NCBI GenBank assembly: GCA_023145535.1
Contig: JAGLDQ010000040.1
Span: 1 to 7,331 of the forward strand
Direction: 5' to 3'
Origin: Cocleimonas sp.
GTDB lineage: Bacteria; Pseudomonadota; Gammaproteobacteria; Thiotrichales; Thiotrichaceae
Length of the DNA stretch: 7,331 bases
The notes under the pieces were generated by a model, which did not search any database, had not been told where the DNA came from, and worked only from the letters and a program-made list of their open reading frames with translations. Shown here piece after piece: positions 5,499 through 7,331 of the stretch (positions are counted from its first letter, which is position 1; each line of letters begins with the position of its first letter). The position numbers and the translations under genes are program-made.

Positions 5499-6182
5499 TT
5501 ATTCATATCGATACCCAGCGCCCCGCACTGTTTTTATCAATTGTGGATTAGCCGCGTTATGCTCAATCAATTTTCGTAATTTGGAGATATGTTGGTCTAA
5601 TGTACGGCTGTTGGGCATGTAGTCATATCCCCAGCAGGTATTAAAGAGATGATCACGGCTAAGCACTTTGTTTTTATGCTTGGCGAGTTGTTGCAAAATT
5701 TTTATTTCACGCAAACTAAGGTCTATAAGCTGCTCATTGCGTTTGGCTCTTAACTCATTAGGGAAGATGATTAAATCTCCAAAGCTAAACTGATCTTGTG
5801 GGCTGGTTTGGGATTGTGTTTTTAGGTAGCGTCGTGTAATCGCGCGAATACGAGCGACGATCTCACGCGTTCCAAAGGGCTTACTGATATAATCATCTGC
5901 GCCTAACTCCAATCCAATCACTCGATCAATTTCTTCTGATTTTGCGCTTAAAAAGATAATAGGAATATCATTATTTTGTTTACGGATTTCTCGACAGGCG
6001 GCATAGCCATCCATTTCAGGCATCATAATATCGAGAATGATAAAATCAGGCTGTTTTTTCTGAAATAATTCAATAGCAAGCCGTCCATTTTCTGCGGTCA
6101 GTATTTCATAGCCTTCGCGTGATAATAAATCCTTTAGACCTTCGCGTATATTGAGGTCATCTTCGGCAATTAGTATTTTCAT
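5499..6182 (-). CDS. OmpR/PhoB-family DNA-binding response regulator
   Basis: A 227-residue protein of full length for the family. The receiver domain (1-115) has the acidic pocket D8/D9, phosphoacceptor D51 in ILDIMMPEMDG, S79 as the switch Ser/Thr and K101 in the ISKPFG loop. A linker leads to a winged-helix DNA-binding domain (about 131-227) with DLSLREIKIL, the recognition-helix region SRTLDQHISKLRKLI (192-206) and the wing ending in VRGAGYRYE at the C-terminus. Its start overlaps the kinase stop by ATGA (6179-6182), and GGAG at 6192-6195 supports this ATG. It would be phosphorylated by the adjacent kinase and act as a transcription factor, probably on its own operon and possibly on envelope or redox genes. 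The kinase-first gene order is less usual than regulator-first for OmpR-type pairs. All functional residues are present. The specific regulon cannot be read from sequence. Confidence 0.95.
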   Translation of the reverse strand: MKILIAEDDLNIREGLKDLLSREGYEILTAENGRLAIELFQKKQPDFIILDIMMPEMDGYAACREIRKQNNDIPIIFLSAKSEEIDRVIGLELGADDYISKPFGTREIVARIRAITRRYLKTQSQTSPQDQFSFGDLIIFPNELRAKRNEQLIDLSLREIKILQQLAKHKNKVLSRDHLFNTCWGYDYMPNSRTLDQHISKLRKLIEHNAANPQLIKTVRGAGYRYE

Positions 6183-7331
6183 TGTTTTTTGCTCCGTTGT
6201 TGCAATGGCAGTTTAAGCTGGAAGCAAGCGCCTTTATCGACGCTTATTAACGTCAGTGATCCACCCAGAAGTTCCGCTTGCTGTTTAGCAATGGCCAAGC
6301 CTATTCCCGTACCACTGACACCTTCCGTTAATTGGTTATTAATACGATAAAATGGCTGGAAAATTCGTTTACGCTCACGGTGCGCTATTCCTTTGCCATA
6401 GTCACGTATTTGCAGTGTAAAGTGCTGTTGATCGATCGTACTACTAATATCAACTTGTTGGCCATCTGCCGCATATTTTTCTACATTGCTAAGGAGGTTG
6501 TTAATAATTTGCTCTAGTGCATCAGGGTCTGAAAATAGTGAGCCTGTTGCTTTAAGGTCAAGATTTAAAGCAATAGATTTTGTTGCAAAGCTCGGTTTAA
6601 AGTGACTAATTGATTGTTGAATTAGCGGATTAACTTCAAACTCATGTTGATGGAGTCGTGGCTTGCGTGAAAAATTTAGCACATTCGAAATCAGGCGTGA
6701 AAGGCGCTGGCTTTCATCGGTAATCACTTGCAGATAACGTTGCTGTTGCGGGTTATCATCCAGTTGATCTTCTAGCATTTCTGAATACATGCGAATATTG
6801 GTTAGTGGTGTTTTAAGCTCATGTGAAACTTGGCTTACAAACTGCACCCGCTGTGTTGCTAAGCGCATTTCACGTATTTGTTCTCGATATAAAAACCAAG
6901 CTAATGCGCTAATCAATAGAGCAAAACCTGCCAGCGTTAGTAATAAGTTGTAGCGCGATAATACGGTAGGCGAATAAGCCTCACCATAGTATTCCACCGA
7001 CCAACTAGAGAGTGGATAGCTGAGCGAGTGCTGTTGCAGTGATTGGTTTTTGGCGGGATTAAAAGCGCCCCATTGATAAATAATTTTCCCTGCGGTGTCC
7101 AATACTCGTAGGCGGAAGTTATTAGTGCTGTCGTGATCAGAGGTTGTATCAGGCAAGCGACTAATTAAATCAGACTTAATGCTTACTGGCTCTAATTCCA
7201 CCCCAATAATCTGTTGCTGATTATTTTGCTGCCAGTAAATGAGATTCGCCCCCCCTTCCCAATGCCATAAATACCAACCATGCTGTAATACATTGTTGGG
7301 TAAGTTTTTTGTCATACTTTTAGAGACCATG
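6179..7331 (-). CDS. membrane sensor histidine kinase, N-terminus probably beyond window
   Basis: At least 383 residues are visible, counted from the Met at 7330. About 1-125 is a sensor region rich in Trp/Tyr/Gln (HGWYLWHWEGG near 17-27), presumably periplasmic. A transmembrane helix spans about 128-148, followed by a short REQ-type linker. The HisKA dimerisation domain has H170 in VSHELKTPL. The HATPase_c domain has the N box (NNLLSN, 277-282), the G1 box RDYGKGI (309-315), the F box IFQPFYR (323-329) and the G2 box GTGIGL (340-345). All residues needed for autophosphorylation and ATP binding are present. A periplasmic sensor domain followed by one TM normally needs a first TM before it; none is visible, so the true start is probably to the right and Met1 here is internal. 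There is no HAMP domain of recognisable length between the TM and the HisKA. The stop overlaps the response-regulator start by ATGA, implying a coupled cognate pair. The stimulus is unknown. Confidence 0.92.
   Translation of the reverse strand, partial: MVSKSMTKNLPNNVLQHGWYLWHWEGGANLIYWQQNNQQQIIGVELEPVSIKSDLISRLPDTTSDHDSTNNFRLRVLDTAGKIIYQWGAFNPAKNQSLQQHSLSYPLSSWSVEYYGEAYSPTVLSRYNLLLTLAGFALLISALAWFLYREQIREMRLATQRVQFVSQVSHELKTPLTNIRMYSEMLEDQLDDNPQQQRYLQVITDESQRLSRLISNVLNFSRKPRLHQHEFEVNPLIQQSISHFKPSFATKSIALNLDLKATGSLFSDPDALEQIINNLLSNVEKYAADGQQVDISSTIDQQHFTLQIRDYGKGIAHRERKRIFQPFYRINNQLTEGVSGTGIGLAIAKQQAELLGGSLTLISVDKGACFQLKLPLQQRSKKQ

Noticed and set aside
6332..6517. Plus-strand open frame of 61 codons
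   Set aside because: Antisense to the conserved HATPase domain of the kinase.

Overview
The window reads as a piece of a gammaproteobacterial chromosome of low to moderate GC (about 40 % by eye). The clues are FadI/FadJ-type beta-oxidation paralogues, a glutaredoxin-GST fusion of the membrane-associated prostaglandin E synthase 2 (mPGES-2) type, and an OmpR/EnvZ-class two-component pair. I cannot name the genus. All seven supported genes lie on the minus strand, so transcription runs from high to low coordinates. No RNA gene, insertion sequence, CRISPR array or plus-strand gene was found.

Right half (about 7331 down to 3620): a sensor histidine kinase cut by the window edge overlaps its OmpR-family response regulator by ATGA. 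After 16 to 64 nt, depending on the start chosen, comes an mPGES-2-like glutaredoxin/GST protein. After 39 nt more comes a secreted two-domain protein: an NTF2-like fold, a Lys/Pro-rich linker, then a YkuD (L,D-transpeptidase)-like fold whose catalytic His and Cys appear to be Arg and Ser. The linker is encoded across a 10-base C:G homopolymer that could switch the second domain off by slippage. Spacing suggests one transcription unit.

A 207-bp intergenic gap (3413-3619) has no strong terminator but does hold a credible sigma70-like promoter and a 7-bp inverted repeat.

Left half (3412 down to 1): a two-TM, Gln-rich coiled-coil membrane protein of unknown function. A 63-bp spacer follows, with a 9-bp perfect inverted repeat reaching the thiolase ribosome-binding region. 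Then comes a GTG-started FadI-like thiolase, overlapping by ATGA a FadJ-like crotonase/3-hydroxyacyl-CoA dehydrogenase that runs off the left edge.

The striking theme is enzyme folds that have lost their catalytic residues. The thiolase-like protein lacks all four canonical catalytic positions. Its FadJ-like partner has an altered oxyanion hole and Glu-to-Asp at the second hydratase acid, yet keeps an intact NAD-binding motif. The transpeptidase-like protein lacks both catalytic residues. All have intact reading frames, so they look like maintained, repurposed proteins rather than decaying genes. These residue calls rest on alignment from memory and need structural confirmation.
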